Source: an uncultured Bacteroidia bacterium (lineage in GTDB: Bacteria; Bacteroidota; Bacteroidia; Bacteroidales; CAJPTX01). Taken from it: DNA of 64,000 bases. The position numbers were made by a program, and so were the translations under genes. The notes beneath the pieces were generated by a model that did not search any database, was not told the DNA's origin, and saw nothing but the letters and a program-made list of their open reading frames with translations. How positions within the stretch are numbered: the first letter of the stretch is position 1; each line of letters opens with the position of its first letter. Positions 24,808 to 33,633 of the stretch are shown here, one piece after another. The stretch covers positions 124,001-188,000 of the forward strand of contig CAMXWF010000001.1 in the NCBI GenBank assembly GCA_947252645.1, given 5' to 3'.

Positions 24808-26133
24808 TTAATCTATTTCTTGCCCGATGAGGGTGGCAGAGGTACAGTCGGTGATGCGGACGTTGGTGTATTGCCCGATGCCCGCACGTCCACGAGGTAA
24901 CACAACGATTTTGTTGCCTGAGGTTCTGGCGGCGAGGTGGTTTTTATTTTTTCTTGAAGGGCCCTCGATGAGGACCTGTTGCACTTGGCCGATTTCGGCC
25001 TGATGTCGTGCGAGGGAGTGCTGCTGCTGAAGCTCGATAATGGCTTGCAGGCGGCGAGTTTTTTCTTCCTCCGGGACGTCGTCAGGCATATGCTTTGAAG
25101 CGTAGGTGCCTTCGCGGTTGGAATACTTGAACATGAATGCGGAGTCGAACTTGACTTCGTCCATGAGGGATAGGGTTTGTTCAAACTCCTCGGTGGTTTC
25201 GCCGCAGAATCCTGCGATGATGTCGGTGGAGAGGGCGCAGTCGGGGAGGAGTTTTCGGATCATCTCCACTTGTTCTAGGTAGTCTTCACGCGAGTAGCCG
25301 CGCCGCATGGCCTTGAGCAGCCTCGTGGCGCCAGATTGGACGGGTAGGTGTATGTGGTGGCAGATGTTGTGGTGGCAGGCCATGGTTTCCACGACCTGGC
25401 GGGTCATGTCCTTAGGGTGTGATGTAGAGAAGCGGATGCGCAATGCGGGGAACAGCTCGGCGATTTTGGCTAGGAGCGTGGCGAAGTTGATGGGCCCGTT
25501 GGGTGTTGCGTAGGCGTAGCTATCCACGTTCTGCCCTAGTAGGGTGATCTCCTTGTAGCCGGCATCCTGCACCTGCGTTACCTCGAGGATTATGGACTCT
25601 AGGCTCCGGCTGCGTTCCCGACCCCGCGTATAGGGCACCACGCAGAAGCTGCACATGTTGTTGCAACCGCGCATGATGGAGACAAAGGCGGAGACTCCCG
25701 GTGTGGCATAGCGGTAGGGGAGGATTTCTGCGTAGGTTTCCTCGCGCGAGAGCTCCAGGCTGGCGACCTTTTCCCCGGCTAGGGCATTTTGGAGGAGCGC
25801 GGGGAGCTGGCGGTAGCTGTCGGGGCCCACGACAATGCGTGCGCCCACGCCCTGGTCAAGGAGCTGCTTGCGCAGGTGCGTGGCCATGCAGCCGAGGATG
25901 CCGAGGATGGGTGTGTGTCCTTGGTTATTGCGCAGCGCCGCGAGGTTTTGTAGTCGCCCCAATACGCGGTTTTCGGCATTTTCACGCACGGCGCAGGTGT
26001 TGATGAGGATGATGTCGGCCTCTTGGGCATTGGTGCAGAGGTCGTAGCCGTGTAGCCGGAGCAGGGCAGCCACCACCTCGCTGTCGCTGACGTTCATCTG
26101 GCAGCCGTAGGTTTCGATGTAGATCTTAGCCAC
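24808..26133 (-). CDS. miaB: tRNA-2-methylthio-N6-dimethylallyladenosine synthase MiaB
   Basis: MiaB is a radical-SAM enzyme with two iron-sulfur clusters that adds a methylthio group to i6A37 of tRNA. The 441-residue product has the three auxiliary-cluster cysteines (YGCQMN, INTCAVRENA, GILGCMATH), the radical-SAM motif CNNMCSFC, the TRGRERSR and GCCGETxxEF-type signatures, and a C-terminal TRAM domain. The start codon is GTG at 26133 (reads VAKIYIETYGCQMN); no upstream ATG fits. The amidase gene follows after 9 bp. Confidence 0.95.
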   Translation of the reverse strand: MAKIYIETYGCQMNVSDSEVVAALLRLHGYDLCTNAQEADIILINTCAVRENAENRVLGRLQNLAALRNNQGHTPILGILGCMATHLRKQLLDQGVGARIVVGPDSYRQLPALLQNALAGEKVASLELSREETYAEILPYRYATPGVSAFVSIMRGCNNMCSFCVVPYTRGRERSRSLESIILEVTQVQDAGYKEITLLGQNVDSYAYATPNGPINFATLLAKIAELFPALRIRFSTSHPKDMTRQVVETMACHHNICHHIHLPVQSGATRLLKAMRRGYSREDYLEQVEMIRKLLPDCALSTDIIAGFCGETTEEFEQTLSLMDEVKFDSAFMFKYSNREGTYASKHMPDDVPEEEKTRRLQAIIELQQQHSLARHQAEIGQVQQVLIEGPSRKNKNHLAARTSGNKIVVLPRGRAGIGQYTNVRITDCTSATLIGQEID

Positions 26134-26178
26134 TGGAAGAGTTTTTTGCGGTTAGGGTGTAGGTGTGCCAAGGGGGGC

Positions 26179-26213
26179 AAAAAAACGGAGTCCCCCACGG
26201 TGTGGAGGACTCC
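26179..26213 (-). terminator. terminator of the tRNA-Lys transcript
   Basis: On the minus strand GGAGTCCTCCAC pairs with GTGGGGGACTCC and is followed by GTTTTTTT (26179-26185 on plus as A). It begins about 20 nt after the tRNA 3' end. Confidence 0.85.
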
Positions 26214-26232
26214 TTAGAGACTCGGTTTGCTG

Positions 26233-26305
26233 TCGGTCCGGAGGGGCTCGAACCCTCGACCCCATGATTAAGAGTCACGTGCTCTACCAGCTGAGCTACG
26301 GACCG
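26233..26305 (-). tRNA. tRNA-Lys (anticodon CTT)
   Basis: A full cloverleaf reads on the minus strand: acceptor CGGTCCG/CGGACCG, D-arm GCTC-AGCTGGTAGA-GAGC type, anticodon stem CGTGA/TCATG with one G-U pair, loop CTCTTAA giving anticodon CTT, variable loop GGGTC, and T-arm GAGGG-TTCGAGC-CCCTC. The CCA end is not encoded. It has its own promoter and terminator. Confidence 0.96.
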
Positions 26306-26324
26306 GTGACGACTCAACCGAGCG

Positions 26325-26354
26325 CAAAGTTACAGTTTTTCCCGGAATTGCAAA
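26325..26354 (-). promoter_or_regulatory. tRNA-Lys promoter
   Basis: On the minus strand TTTG (26351-26354), 18 nt, then TAACTTTG (26325-26332). Both elements match the Bacteroidota vegetative consensus. The -7 box ends about 19 nt before the tRNA 5' end. Confidence 0.75.
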
Positions 26355-26542
26355 CGGTGCGGGAGGTTTTGCTGACGAGGGGGGCGTTTTTCCTCGTGGC
26401 GATAGGCAGCAGGTCATGCTTTCCGGTGGCCTCGGGGTCCTCCCGCTCGGAGAGGCATCAGGCGGGGGCTAGCTGTTGGGGAGTTGCTGGGGTGATTCCG
26501 CGTTGCTGTATGTGGGAATTCCATTGAACAGCTCCCGTTGGA

Positions 26543-26574
26543 TTTGCGTTGGGCCCCTGATTTAGCTACATTTG
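26543..26574 (+). promoter_or_regulatory. promoter of the dipeptidyl peptidase III gene
   Basis: TTTG (26543-26546), 20 nt, then TACATTTG (26567-26574), ending 24 nt before the ATG at 26599. Both boxes match consensus. Confidence 0.7.
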
Positions 26575-26598
26575 CGAGGTATTAACATCTTCTTCGCT

Positions 26599-28656
26599 AT
26601 GAAAGGTATTGTCCCGATGGCTATAGCACTAGCTACGCTGTTGCTAGGGGGTTGTTCGTCGGCCCCGCAGTCTACGAGTGGGTCAGAGCAGCCCCAGGAG
26701 CGTCCTTGGACGCTTGAGACCTTTGCCGATGTCAACGTGCGGCGCTACGAATTGCCTGGGTGGGAGAGTCTTACGCCGCGGCAGCATGTGTTGGTGTACT
26801 ATCTCGCGCAGGCTGCCCTGTGCGGGCGAGACATCCTTACGGACCAGAACTGCCAGTACAATCTCTCGATCCGTCGAATACTGGAGGGCATCTACACGGG
26901 CTATACAGGCGACCGTCGGGGTGCGCAGTGGGAGCAGTTCAACGTCTACCTCAAGTGCGTGTGGTTTGCCAATGGCATACACCATTTCTACGCTGAGACC
27001 AAGATGGTCCCCGGCTTCTCCAAGGAGTACTTTCAGGAGTTGGTGGCTAATACGCCGCAGGAGGCCTTCCCCGCGAAGTTTACTTCCAAGGAGGCGGTGT
27101 TGAGCTACGCAGTGCCTGTGCTATTTGACCCAGCCGTGGCCGCTAAGCGCGTGAACAAGGCCGATGGGGTAGACGTGGTGGCTACCTCCGCGACGAATTT
27201 TTATCGCAACCTTACCCGGCAGGAGGTGGAGGAGTTCTACGTGGCCCAAAAGAGGGCCTACCACGACGATCCGCACCTGCCCTACGGCATGAACTCGCAG
27301 TTGGTCAAGCAGCCCGATGGCAAGATTACGGAACGCGTATGGAGGGTGGGCGGCATGTATAGCCCGGCCATAGAGCAGATAGTCGGGTGGCTAGAGAAGG
27401 CCAAGACCGTGGCCGAGACCCCGGAGCAGGTTGCAACGATTAGCTCGCTGATAAAGTTTTACCAGACGGGCGCGCTGGAAGATTTCAACCAGTATTGCAT
27501 CGATTGGGTGCGCGATACCGCGGCCCGCGTGGACTTCGTCAATGGCTTCATTGAGGACTATGGCGACCCCCTGGGGCGCAAGTGCTCTTGGGAGGGCATG
27601 GTCAACTATAAGGACCTGGAGGCAACGCGGCGCATGGAGCTGCTCTCGGCGAATGCGCAGTGGTTTGAGGATCACTCCCCGGTAGACAAGCAGTTTAAGA
27701 AGGAGAATGTGAAGGGCATAACGGCCAAGGTGATCGATGCTGTCCAGCTGGGGGGCGACTGCTATCCCCTGCCGCCCATAGGCATCAACCTGCCCAACGC
27801 CAATTGGCTGCGCAAGGAGCACGGTTCGAAGAGCGTGACCATAGGTAATCTTACCTATGCCTACGATAAGGCCAGCGAGGGGAATGGTTTCTTGGAGGAG
27901 TTTGCCTACAGCCCCGAGGAGGTGGCTCGCATAAGGGAGTGTGGCTCCTTGGCCTCCAACGTCAGTACCGACCTCCACGAGTGCTTGGGCCACGGGAGCG
28001 GCCAGCTGCTCAAGGGCGTCAAGGATGATGCCCTCAAGAACTATACCTCTACCATTGAGGAGGCTCGGGCGGATCTTTTCTCCCTCTACTACATAGCCGA
28101 TCCCAAGCTCCAGGAACTGGGTATCCTCCCCTCGCAGGAGTACGCGTGGGCCGAGTACGACACCTACATGCGTAATGGCCTTTTGACGCAAATCACACGC
28201 CTGAAGCCCGGGGCACTCATTGAGGAGGACCACATGCGCAATAGGGCTCTGATAGCGCGCTGGTGCTACGAGAAGGGGAAGCCCGACCGCGTGATAGAGA
28301 TGGTGAGCCGGGAGGGGAAGACCTATGTGAAGATCAATGACTACCAGGCGCTGCGTGGGCTAGTGGGCCAGCTGCTTGCCGAGGTGCAGCGTGTGCGCAG
28401 TACGGGCGATTTCCAGGGGGCTAAGGCCTTGGTGGAGGGCTACGGAGTGGCCGTAGACGCTGCGCTTCACCAGGAGGTGCTGGCTCGCTACGAGCAGCTC
28501 CACATTGCGCCCTATGGTGGCTTTGTGAACCCGCGCATTGAGCCGGTCATGCAGGGCGACAGCGTGGTCGACGCCCAGGTCAACTACGATGTGAGCTTCA
28601 CCGAGCAGATGCTCTACTACAGCAAGCACTATAGCTTTTTGCCTTGCGACAACTAG
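26599..28656 (+). CDS. dipeptidyl peptidase III-like M49 metallopeptidase, lipoprotein
   Basis: A zinc peptidase of family M49, which removes N-terminal dipeptides. The 685-residue product has the hallmark HECLGH (about 460-465; HExxGH with one extra residue relative to HExxH) and the downstream EEARAD supplying the third zinc ligand. Unlike the cytosolic eukaryotic enzyme it starts with a lipoprotein signal ending in LLLGGCSS, so it should be tethered in the envelope. A TTG at 26572 is in frame but lies inside the promoter; ATG 26599 gives the correct signal peptide. gcvT follows after 62 bp. Confidence 0.92.
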   Translation: MKGIVPMAIALATLLLGGCSSAPQSTSGSEQPQERPWTLETFADVNVRRYELPGWESLTPRQHVLVYYLAQAALCGRDILTDQNCQYNLSIRRILEGIYTGYTGDRRGAQWEQFNVYLKCVWFANGIHHFYAETKMVPGFSKEYFQELVANTPQEAFPAKFTSKEAVLSYAVPVLFDPAVAAKRVNKADGVDVVATSATNFYRNLTRQEVEEFYVAQKRAYHDDPHLPYGMNSQLVKQPDGKITERVWRVGGMYSPAIEQIVGWLEKAKTVAETPEQVATISSLIKFYQTGALEDFNQYCIDWVRDTAARVDFVNGFIEDYGDPLGRKCSWEGMVNYKDLEATRRMELLSANAQWFEDHSPVDKQFKKENVKGITAKVIDAVQLGGDCYPLPPIGINLPNANWLRKEHGSKSVTIGNLTYAYDKASEGNGFLEEFAYSPEEVARIRECGSLASNVSTDLHECLGHGSGQLLKGVKDDALKNYTSTIEEARADLFSLYYIADPKLQELGILPSQEYAWAEYDTYMRNGLLTQITRLKPGALIEEDHMRNRALIARWCYEKGKPDRVIEMVSREGKTYVKINDYQALRGLVGQLLAEVQRVRSTGDFQGAKALVEGYGVAVDAALHQEVLARYEQLHIAPYGGFVNPRIEPVMQGDSVVDAQVNYDVSFTEQMLYYSKHYSFLPCDN

Positions 28657-28718
28657 GGCCTGTCCAGGGTGAGGTGGACGAATGCGCGATAAGTTATCCA
28701 TAAACTCAATCAGAGAAA

Positions 28719-29822
28719 ATGAAAGAGACACCGCTGACCCCGCTCCACATCAAGGCGGGGGCCAAGATGGCCGAGTTCGCAGGCTATAATATGCCCATTG
28801 AATATACCGGCATCACCGAGGAACACATGAACGTACGCCAGCATGTGGGCATTTTCGATGTGGCCCACATGGGCGATATCTGGGTGAAGGGCCCCAATGC
28901 CGAGGCTTTCTTGCAGCATCTGACCTCCAACGATGTGTCGGCCTTGGCCGATGGCAAGATCCAGTATAGCTGCTTCCCCAACGAAAAGGGGGGCATAAAG
29001 GATGATTTCCTGAACTACCGCATTGACAGCGAGACCTATCTACTGGTGGTCAATGCGGCGAATTTGGAGAAGGACTGGAAGTGGCTATGCGACCATGCGG
29101 CCCCGTTTGGCATTCGGCCAGGCAAGGAGCTCTACGATGCCTCGGGTGAGATCTCGCAGTTTGCAGTGCAGGGGCCTGAGGCCATGAAGGTGGTGCAGAA
29201 GCTTGTGGATGAGCCCATCATGGATATGAAGTACTACACCTTCCGTAAGGTGGATATAGCGGGAATCAAGCAGGCCATTCTCTCCATTACCGGTTATACC
29301 GGCGCGGGGGGCTGTGAGATCTACGTGGCCAATGAGGATGCACCACACCTTTGGGAGGCCATTCTGGAGGCAGGGAAGGAGTACCACATCTGCCGAGCAG
29401 GTCTTGGAGCCCGCGATACCCTCCGCACCGAGATGGGCTTCTGCCTCTACGGGAACGATATCACCGAGGACACCACGCCCTTGGAGGCCGGCCTGGGCTG
29501 GATTACCAAGCTGAAGGATGACAAGGATCTAATCGCCAAGGATATTCTGCTCAAGCAGAAGGCCGAGGGGGTCACCCGCAAGCTGGTGGCCTTCGAGATG
29601 GTTGATAAAGGTATACCGCGTCACGGTTACCCCATAGTGGATGCCGAGGGCAAGGAGATTGGTCAGGTGACCTCGGGTACTATGTCGCCCTGCCTCAAGA
29701 AAGGCATTGGCTTGGGCTACGTGCCGAAGGCTCTTTCCAAGGTTGACACGGAGATCCTTGTGCAGATTCGCAATAAGGCCCACAGGGCCAAGGTGGTAAA
29801 GCTTCCTTTCTACAAGGGGTAG
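28719..29822 (+). CDS. gcvT: glycine cleavage system T protein (aminomethyltransferase)
   Basis: GcvT releases ammonia from the aminomethyl-lipoyl H protein and passes the one-carbon unit to tetrahydrofolate. The 367-residue length matches the family. Recognised segments include PIEYTGITEEH, GIFDVAHMGDI with the folate-binding region, QGPEAMKV, SITGYTGAGGCEIYV and RDTLRTEMGFCLYGND. No other gcv genes are in the window and no glycine riboswitch is seen in the short upstream gap. A strong terminator follows. Confidence 0.96.
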   Translation: MKETPLTPLHIKAGAKMAEFAGYNMPIEYTGITEEHMNVRQHVGIFDVAHMGDIWVKGPNAEAFLQHLTSNDVSALADGKIQYSCFPNEKGGIKDDFLNYRIDSETYLLVVNAANLEKDWKWLCDHAAPFGIRPGKELYDASGEISQFAVQGPEAMKVVQKLVDEPIMDMKYYTFRKVDIAGIKQAILSITGYTGAGGCEIYVANEDAPHLWEAILEAGKEYHICRAGLGARDTLRTEMGFCLYGNDITEDTTPLEAGLGWITKLKDDKDLIAKDILLKQKAEGVTRKLVAFEMVDKGIPRHGYPIVDAEGKEIGQVTSGTMSPCLKKGIGLGYVPKALSKVDTEILVQIRNKAHRAKVVKLPFYKG

Positions 29823-29840
29823 CCTGCGCTGCCAGACGAC

Positions 29841-29876
29841 AAACGGCCTCGAGGCACTATGCCTCGGGGCCGTTTT
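29841..29876 (+). terminator. intrinsic terminator after gcvT
   Basis: A 15-bp near-perfect stem (AAACGGCCTCGAGGC pairing with GCCTCGGGGCCGTTT, one G-U) has a 5-nt loop ACTAT and a terminal T-run. It starts 18 bp after the stop. Confidence 0.92.
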
Positions 29877-30185
29877 AGTTTCGTATATCTTCAGGGATAC
29901 CCGGGATAACCTTGCGCAGGGTTGCTTGTAACCAACTTGAGGGCCTTGTGCGGCAATGCCTCCATTTCTGCTCGTTTTGCAATCCGCGCAACGCCCCAGG
30001 GTGCCATGCCATCGCGGGCGCACAGCTCTGCCCTTGTGCCCTCCCCTGTGTCCGCTTGAGCATGAACGCCGTGGCGTCCAGGAAGATCGGTCTACGGGTT
30101 CTTACCGCCCTAGCAGGCAGCCCGCGGTGGCCTTAGGCAGGGCCTATACGCAGGGAAGCGGGGGAACGCTTTCGCGCAGACCCTT

Positions 30186-30258
30186 CTCCGCTCCATGTTC
30201 GCACCAACTCCGCTAAAAAGGCGTAAATGAGCGGCGAGGGTGCGGCGAGGGTGCGGAG
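30186..30258. repeat. palindromic intergenic element, copy 1
   Basis: A 73-nt hairpin-forming element. Paired blocks from outside in are CTCCGC/GCGGAG, CC/GG, CGCACC/GGTGCG and CCGCT/AGCGG, separated by unpaired blocks of equal length on both sides and closed by a 15-nt A-rich loop (30215-30229). Copy 2 lies at 60176-60248 with the same block lengths. Confidence 0.7.
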
Positions 30259-30521
30259 TTTGTGCAGGGCGAGATTTTTTTTCTTTCGGGGGATTTTGAG
30301 GGCGTTGCATGGCTTGTAGAATGCGCTGAAATGCGCAAACTGCCAGTTAGATTTCGTCGGAATTGTTGTCCTCTAGGGCCTAAATTCCCCGAGGAAACGC
30401 GGGCCTGCGCCGCCTTACGCCCCCGAAAGGGTGGCTTTTGTGGCCTTCTCGTCAGTTTTGAGGGCACTGAAAACCACCCACTGCCTACTGGCAACCCTAT
30501 TGATGGCAGCGCCGACAAGAC

Positions 30522-30556
30522 TACTGACGACTGGCAACTGGCCACTGACAACTAGA
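30522..30556. repeat. degenerate heptanucleotide tandem repeat
   Basis: Five 7-nt units in a row: TACTGAC, GACTGGC, AACTGGC, CACTGAC, AACTAGA. The shared core is nACTgrC. Confidence 0.6.
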
Positions 30557-30580
30557 GGGTGTTGCACAGCAACTCCCTCT
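30554..30580. other. strong 11-bp hairpin, no T-run
   Basis: AGAGGG-T-GTTGC, loop ACA, GCAAC-T-CCCTCT: 11 pairs with one T-T mismatch. It lies 66 nt before a terminator-like hairpin on the plus strand, with no gene around. Confidence 0.6.
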
Positions 30581-30646
30581 AGCTCTACGCGAATTTCTAC
30601 TCCATGTTCCATTTTTAGTTCCATCCGTGGGTAACGTTACGTTAGA

Positions 30647-30689
30647 ACGTGGAGGTGACCATTAGAGTTGCCTCCACGTCCTATTTTTT
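30647..30689 (+). terminator. orphan intrinsic terminator
   Basis: ACGTGGAGG (30647-30655) pairs perfectly with CCTCCACGT (30671-30679), followed by CCTATTTTTT. No plus-strand gene ends nearby; the last one, gcvT, has its own terminator 770 bp upstream. Confidence 0.7.
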
Positions 30690-31238
30690 GCTCCCTTTTG
30701 CGGTTAGGAGTTGATGGGCTGAAAAAGGCCGCACCTGCAGCCCGGGACAAAAATAGCTGCCAGGAGCCAGTTGGGAATGTGGTGGGCTGAGGCTTTTATT
30801 TGCAGAGTAAATCCTCGTTGGATGTAAGTGGTTGGTTGTAAGTGAGTTTTTATTGGCAAAGCAAGTCCACAGAGCGTTGTAGCTAGGCAGTGGGCTGAGT
30901 GGCGTCCGAGTATAGATCGACAAGCAAACGGACGGAGAACATGACAAAGAGGTACAAACGGGTAGTACGGTACCACTAACGAGGGATGTGTAGCAGGACC
31001 GTTCTATTGGCAATGCCATGGGAAAAGTAAGGAGGAACAGAAGGACAAACTGTTAAATTGTTCTAGGGCGTGACAGGTCGCAGCGGCCATGCACATTTCT
31101 GGGCCCCCATCGCGCAGCCGGCTGCCAGGGGTCTTTTGTGCAACCCGCTGGGTGCGTGGCTCAACGGTTTACTGGGGGCGGGTGGTAGCCTTTGGTGGTA
31201 CTACAGTGCAGCATCCTCAACTGGTTGCCTCCAGGGCA

Positions 31239-33614
31239 CTAGAAGGGGTAGCCCACCCCGAGCTGGAGCGCGAAGTCCTGCCTCGCGTAGCCGCGCTGGA
31301 AGGGAATCCAGTGTTTTTCTCCACCGGGCGCCTTGCGATTGGCTGGGTCGTGGAGGCGAATGCCAAGGTCCAGGCGTAGCACCATGAAGTTGAGGTTGAC
31401 CCGGAGCCCGGCGCCATAGCCTAACGCGATTTGGCGATAGAAGGTTTGGAGACGGAAGAGGGCGCCTTCGCGCTCATCGTGTTGGTTGATGGCCCAGATG
31501 TTGCCTGCGTCGAGGAAAAGGGCGCCCTCCAGCTTCCAGACGATGGGGAAGCGCAGCTCCAGATTGGCCTCCAGCTTGATGTCGCCCGTCTGGTAGGGGA
31601 ATGCGAGTTGATTCTCATAGTATGAGCCAGGGCCCAGGTCGCGCGAGAGCCAAGCCCGAACCCCATTGGCGCCGCCCTCGTAGAACTTCTTCACGAAGGG
31701 CAGAGCCACTGCGTTGCCGTAGGGATAGCCCACCCCGATGTAGAGGCGTCCAAGGAGGAAGGTGTTGTCCACAAGCCAGCGGCTATAGGCTAAATTGATG
31801 TCGCCCTTGATGTACTGGGAGAAGGGGAGGCCTAGCAGCTGGTAGGCGCCCTGTGTGGGTGTGGCTTTTGCGAGTTTGAAGCAGCCGTAGAGGATGTTGC
31901 CCGAGATCTCGAGGTTGAGGTTGACGGCGAGGCCATGGATGCTGGAGCTGGAGGCGGCTCGGTGGTAGCCAAGGCTATAGCTCGAGCTGGTGATGAGCTG
32001 TGAGCGGTAGGAGTAACTTTGGTAGGTGGCCCTGATGCGCTCTTCAAATTCTGGGGAGATGTCGAACATTTTGACCACCCCGACCTCAAAAGGCGTTGCA
32101 GATTGGCGTAGATACGGGGGATTGTACCAGCTGTAGACCACGTTGGTGGTAAGGAGCGTGCGTTGGTAGTCGGGGCGGCGCTGGTAGTTGTAGGATAGTT
32201 TGAAGCGCGTGGTGGGCTGGTGGCGATGCTGGAAGTCGGCGGGCACCCAGGGTAGAATCAGGTAGGGATATAGCACCGAGATGCTCCCGCCAAATTCTAG
32301 GGCGGTTTTAAATCTCAGCTCTTCGCGCTTGCGTAGGGCCTCCACGGTGCCGGTGAAGCGCACTTCCAGGAGTTCAGCAGCCTGGAAGAGGTTCTGGTGG
32401 GTAAAGGAGAGGCCTAGCGAGAAGCCCCACGACCCCGAGTAGGTGAGCATGGGTTCAATTTGCCAGCGCATGGATTTATTGCGGATCAGGTAGACCTCGC
32501 AGGCCATGGGGTGCACGGTATCGGGGCCGAGTGGTCGAGTAGCTGAGCTGTCTTGCCGAGGGCTCCACGCTTCCCGGAAGTTGAAGCTGCAGTATTGGAA
32601 GAGGGGCAGCCCTTGGAAATTGCGTCGGGTTTGCTCGATGTAGGATTTACGCAGCAGGCTGTCGGGGCGCAGAGCCATCATGCGGTTGATGAGGAATGGG
32701 CGCATGCGCGGCTTGTCGTGGTAGGTGATGGTAAGCCCGCGGTACTTTTTGGAGCGTAGCGAGTCTGGTGGTAGCTGCTGGTAGGTGTTGGGGTTATAAC
32801 TAGGGTACACCGTGAGCGACTCCACCTTGTAGCGGTAGAAGAGGTTGGGGGCGAATTGGCTGGTAGGCCCGTAGGGGATTTTGAGTTCCAGCCTTGCGGC
32901 GTGGGGCGTGCCGAGCGTGTCGGCCACGAAGCCCACGTGCATCCATGTGAAGTGGTAGAAGCCTTGTTCCTTGAGGAGCGCTTCGAGCCGTTTGCGCTCG
33001 GCATCTAGTAGCCGCATGTCGAGTCGCGAGCCTGGCTTGAGGAGTTGTTGCCCGTCGGCCGCGTGGATGTAGGCGGCTACGGTGCTGTCGAGGATGGTGT
33101 AGCGCACGCTGTCGATGCGCGTAGGCTGGCCGAAGTCGACCACGTAGTCTACCTCCTTGCGTTTCTTGCCCAGTGGGATGGTGGTGTCGCGTACGCTGGC
33201 CCCGTAGAAGCCGCAGCTGGCTAGGTAATTGAGCAGGTTCTCTTTGCTTTGTTGGGTGTAGAGGTCATCGTAGATGATTGGGGCGTCGCCTATCCGGTGT
33301 AGCCAACGTCCGACGGCCGTGCGGGGTTCAGGCCTGGCCCAGTTGTAGAGCCAGAGGCCTAGCTTCATTCCTAGGATCTTGGCGTTGGGGCGCTGGCGTA
33401 GGTATGGCTTGAGGTCGCTGGCCGTGATGTCTTCGGGCTCGTGCTCAGTGCGGATCTTCACCTTGTCGAGCAGGTAGGCCCCTGCGGGTACGCTCCGAGT
33501 GGAGCTGCAGCTGCAGCACCATGAAAGAGCCATCACTAGGGACAAGATGCCCCCGAGGCGGCACCAAGCCCCCCCCACAAGGCCGTTGCAACGGCCCATG
33601 GTCTGTTTGCCCAT
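31239..33614 (-). CDS. tamL: BamA/TamA-like outer-membrane assembly lipoprotein (TamL type)
   Basis: A 791-residue Omp85-family protein. The N terminus has a hydrophobic segment ending in a Cys-rich lipobox region (LSWCCSCSS), unlike BamA but typical of Bacteroidota TamL. POTRA-like domains follow (about 45-330, with NYLASCGFYGASV and LLKEQGFYHF), then a C-terminal 16-strand barrel ending in aromatic Phe, with GGANGVRAWLSRDLGPG as the conserved loop-6 region. Family role: inserting or exporting outer-membrane and surface proteins, probably with TamB. ATG 33614 is preferred over the in-frame GTG at 33626; ATG 33599 is also possible. A TACTTTTG box lies 19 nt upstream. Confidence 0.9.
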   Translation of the reverse strand: MGKQTMGRCNGLVGGAWCRLGGILSLVMALSWCCSCSSTRSVPAGAYLLDKVKIRTEHEPEDITASDLKPYLRQRPNAKILGMKLGLWLYNWARPEPRTAVGRWLHRIGDAPIIYDDLYTQQSKENLLNYLASCGFYGASVRDTTIPLGKKRKEVDYVVDFGQPTRIDSVRYTILDSTVAAYIHAADGQQLLKPGSRLDMRLLDAERKRLEALLKEQGFYHFTWMHVGFVADTLGTPHAARLELKIPYGPTSQFAPNLFYRYKVESLTVYPSYNPNTYQQLPPDSLRSKKYRGLTITYHDKPRMRPFLINRMMALRPDSLLRKSYIEQTRRNFQGLPLFQYCSFNFREAWSPRQDSSATRPLGPDTVHPMACEVYLIRNKSMRWQIEPMLTYSGSWGFSLGLSFTHQNLFQAAELLEVRFTGTVEALRKREELRFKTALEFGGSISVLYPYLILPWVPADFQHRHQPTTRFKLSYNYQRRPDYQRTLLTTNVVYSWYNPPYLRQSATPFEVGVVKMFDISPEFEERIRATYQSYSYRSQLITSSSYSLGYHRAASSSSIHGLAVNLNLEISGNILYGCFKLAKATPTQGAYQLLGLPFSQYIKGDINLAYSRWLVDNTFLLGRLYIGVGYPYGNAVALPFVKKFYEGGANGVRAWLSRDLGPGSYYENQLAFPYQTGDIKLEANLELRFPIVWKLEGALFLDAGNIWAINQHDEREGALFRLQTFYRQIALGYGAGLRVNLNFMVLRLDLGIRLHDPANRKAPGGEKHWIPFQRGYARQDFALQLGVGYPF

Positions 33615-33633
33615 GCGGAGTGTCACTTAGTAG

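Larger units (their letters stand above)
29877..31238. other. 1.4-kb gene-free tract with repeats and hairpins
   Basis: No frame here shows family similarity or normal coding structure; open frames at 30262-30555 (plus) and 30681-31019 (minus) are read through repeats. The tract contains one copy of a 73-nt palindromic element (30186-30258), a period-7 repeat (30522-30556), a strong hairpin (30554-30580), a 10-bp palindrome GTAACGTTAC (30631-30640), a terminator-like hairpin (30647-30689), an imperfect 21-bp direct repeat (30794-30814 and 30848-30868) and a second heptad-like stretch (30824-30851). It separates gcvT from the end of tamL. Confidence 0.65.

Noticed and set aside
28657..28718. 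Glycine riboswitch upstream of gcvT
   Set aside because: Only 62 bp separate gcvT from the preceding gene and no riboswitch core motifs are present.
30262..30555. 97-codon plus-strand frame in the gene-free tract
   Set aside because: It reads through the heptad repeat and ends in it, has no signal, domain or promoter, and its composition is not protein-like.
30522..30868. Possible CRISPR array
   Set aside because: Repeat units are 7 nt or a single degenerate 21-nt pair, without regular spacers, leader or cas genes.
30681..31019. 112-codon minus-strand frame
   Set aside because: Ser/Leu/Thr-rich low-complexity translation of the direct repeats; no family similarity.
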